The translations under genes were made by a program, and so were the position numbers. From NCBI GenBank assembly GCA_023423675.1, contig JAFAFD010000106.1, forward strand, positions 1 through 7,189: 7,189 bases of DNA, in the 5' to 3' direction. This DNA comes from Pseudomonadota bacterium. GTDB taxonomy: Bacteria; Pseudomonadota; Gammaproteobacteria; Xanthomonadales; Xanthomonadaceae. Under the pieces are notes generated by a model. It did not search any database, was not told where the DNA came from, and saw nothing but the letters and a program-made list of their open reading frames with translations. The stretch's first letter is position 1, and each line of letters begins with the position of its first letter. Positions 6,406-7,189 of this stretch are shown here, one piece after another.

Positions 6406-6436
6406 GTAGAGCAGCCGAGCATGGGCTCGGCTCTAC
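6406..6436 (-). repeat. SMAG (GTAG-type REP) repeat overlapping the nucleotidyltransferase-like stop codon
   Basis: The stem is AGCCGAGC (6413-6420), loop ATGG, GCTCGGCT (6425-6432), extended by GTAG (6406-6409) pairing with CTAC (6433-6436) across an AGC bulge, so GTAG occurs at both ends. Read on the minus strand, the TAG at 6435-6433 is the stop codon of the convergent gene. The pair 6370-6436 is the whole gap between two convergent genes and could act as a two-way terminator. Confidence 0.9.
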
Positions 6437-7083
6437 AGGGGCGGCGCGATGTAGGCGGTGATCTCCGCTTCGGCCAGCAGCTGCCGCAGCTGCGCGATGG
6501 ACGCCCGCCGCATTGGCTTTTCGTCCACCGGCGACAGCGGTGCCTGGCGCAGGGCGTCATAGGGCAGCACGGCCAGGTCGAAGGTCAGTTCCTCCGCACT
6601 GAACACCCACACCGGTACGTCCAGGTTGCGCTCGCGGTCCAGGCGCAGGCGGCGTACGCGTGATTCGGCCGGGATGCCGTGTTCGTCCAGGAAGCGGTGC
6701 ACGGCTTCCGGGTCATCGCTGTGCACGTGCAGCTGCACGGGGCTGTTGTTGTCGGCGGTGCCGTCCAGCACCGGTCCGACCAGGCGTGGGGCGAAGCCAT
6801 GCAGGAATTCCAGGGCGCGTACGGCGGCCTCGCGGCGGCGCTGCAGGTCGTTGCCATGCTCGGGCCCGGCGAACAGGCGCTGGTACTCGCGCAGGGCGTC
6901 TTCGATCTCGACGTTGCGGGGCAGGGAGGCATCGTCGTGGATGCCGAGGCGGCTGGCGGCCTTCAACTTGGCCTGGGGGGAGTCGCGGATGCCGCCTTCG
7001 GCCATGAGGCGAGCGGCTTCGTGGGCGAGGCGGTGGCGCCGCTCGCGGGTCTGGCTGGCAGCATGCTGACGTGCCCGATGCAT
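6433..7083 (-). CDS. Conserved hypothetical protein, nucleotidyltransferase-like with catalytic acids missing
   Basis: This is a 216-residue soluble protein with no signal peptide or membrane segment. The ATG at 7083 is chosen because CAGGAG (7096-7091) lies 7 bases upstream; the frame is open farther up to 7161 without such a site. The N-terminus is basic and helical (RERRHRLAHEAARLMAEGG). The middle, GPVLDGTADNNSPVQLHV (103-120), has the spacing of the pol-beta nucleotidyltransferase motif (GS...G.A...SDIDL). However, the positions of the catalytic D-x-D pair read P-V-Q (115-117). I recall related proteobacterial proteins, sometimes mislabelled UDP-N-acetylmuramate-alanine ligase, with GSVLSGTA..YSDIN here. 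The whole lineage may therefore be non-catalytic. A SPVDEKPMRRA segment (184-194) near the C-terminus also looks conserved. Function is unknown. A TAACCT at 7117-7112 may be a -10 element, but no matching -35 is clear. The gene is convergent with the synthetase-like gene, and its stop TAG lies in a SMAG repeat. Confidence 0.82.
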   Translation of the reverse strand: MHRARQHAASQTRERRHRLAHEAARLMAEGGIRDSPQAKLKAASRLGIHDDASLPRNVEIEDALREYQRLFAGPEHGNDLQRRREAAVRALEFLHGFAPRLVGPVLDGTADNNSPVQLHVHSDDPEAVHRFLDEHGIPAESRVRRLRLDRERNLDVPVWVFSAEELTFDLAVLPYDALRQAPLSPVDEKPMRRASIAQLRQLLAEAEITAYIAPPL

Positions 7084-7161
7084 GCAAAGACTCCTGATGC
7101 GACCTGGGGACAGGTTAGCGCAGTGATGTGACATCTGCGTGGGGGCGCGGTGCTTTGGCAT

Positions 7162-7189
7162 CTACCGGTAGCGCCGGGCCATGCCCGGC
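7162..7189 (+). repeat. SMAG repeat, cut by the window edge
   Basis: GTAG (7168-7171) is followed by a perfect 7-bp stem GCCGGGC (7173-7179), loop CAT, GCCCGGC (7183-7189), which ends exactly at the window edge. CTACCGGTAG (7162-7171) is a 10-bp palindrome, so a second, minus-facing GTAG head touches this one. Its stem sequence differs from the other three copies, so it is a different subtype. It lies about 80 bases upstream of the minus-strand gene start. Confidence 0.85.

Noticed and set aside
4520..7083. Lasso-peptide or beta-lactam biosynthesis cluster
   Set aside because: The Cys-less AsnB-fold protein invites it, but there is no precursor-peptide gene, no transglutaminase-like B protein or RRE, no isopeptidase, transporter or carboxyethylarginine synthase in the window.

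Overview
The window looks like chromosomal DNA of a Stenotrophomonas species, most likely of the S. maltophilia complex. The evidence is the very high GC content, Xanthomonadaceae-type protein sequences, and several short palindromes with a GTAG head that match the SMAG (Stenotrophomonas GTAG) REP-like family. No tRNA, rRNA, CRISPR array, insertion sequence or phage gene is visible. Protein names rest on motif recognition and remembered family sequences; no database search was run.

Layout, left to right. (1) 1-699 (+) is the C-terminal end of a trimeric autotransporter adhesin (YadA type), with a proline/alanine-rich stretch before its membrane anchor. (2) 769-1506 (+) is an unrecognised single-pass membrane protein that follows the adhesin after a large hairpin. 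(3) 3587-1567 (-) is a two-component operon: an RstA-like response regulator and an RstB-like histidine kinase overlapping by 4 bases (GTGA). (4) 3822-4454 (+) is a small secreted eight-strand-type outer-membrane beta-barrel, divergent from the regulator across a 234-bp control region. (5) 4520-6373 (+) is an asparagine-synthetase-fold protein whose N-terminal glutaminase domain lacks the catalytic Cys, while its ATP-binding synthetase domain keeps its motifs. (6) 7083-6433 (-) is a conserved hypothetical with a nucleotidyltransferase-like motif whose catalytic acidic residues are missing. (7) The right edge holds another SMAG repeat.

How the parts relate. Genes 1 and 4 are outer-membrane or surface components, gene 2 is probably an envelope protein, and the two-component pair probably senses an envelope or periplasmic cue, so most of the window concerns the cell surface. 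The barrel gene is the obvious first candidate target of the divergent regulator. This is inferred from position only.

The most striking structural pattern is that all three genes ending in TAG (kinase, synthetase-like, nucleotidyltransferase-like) take that stop codon from the GTAG head of a SMAG repeat. The other four genes end in TAA or TGA and have no SMAG at their stop. Between the last two convergent genes, the whole 59-bp gap plus both stop codons is one inverted SMAG pair.
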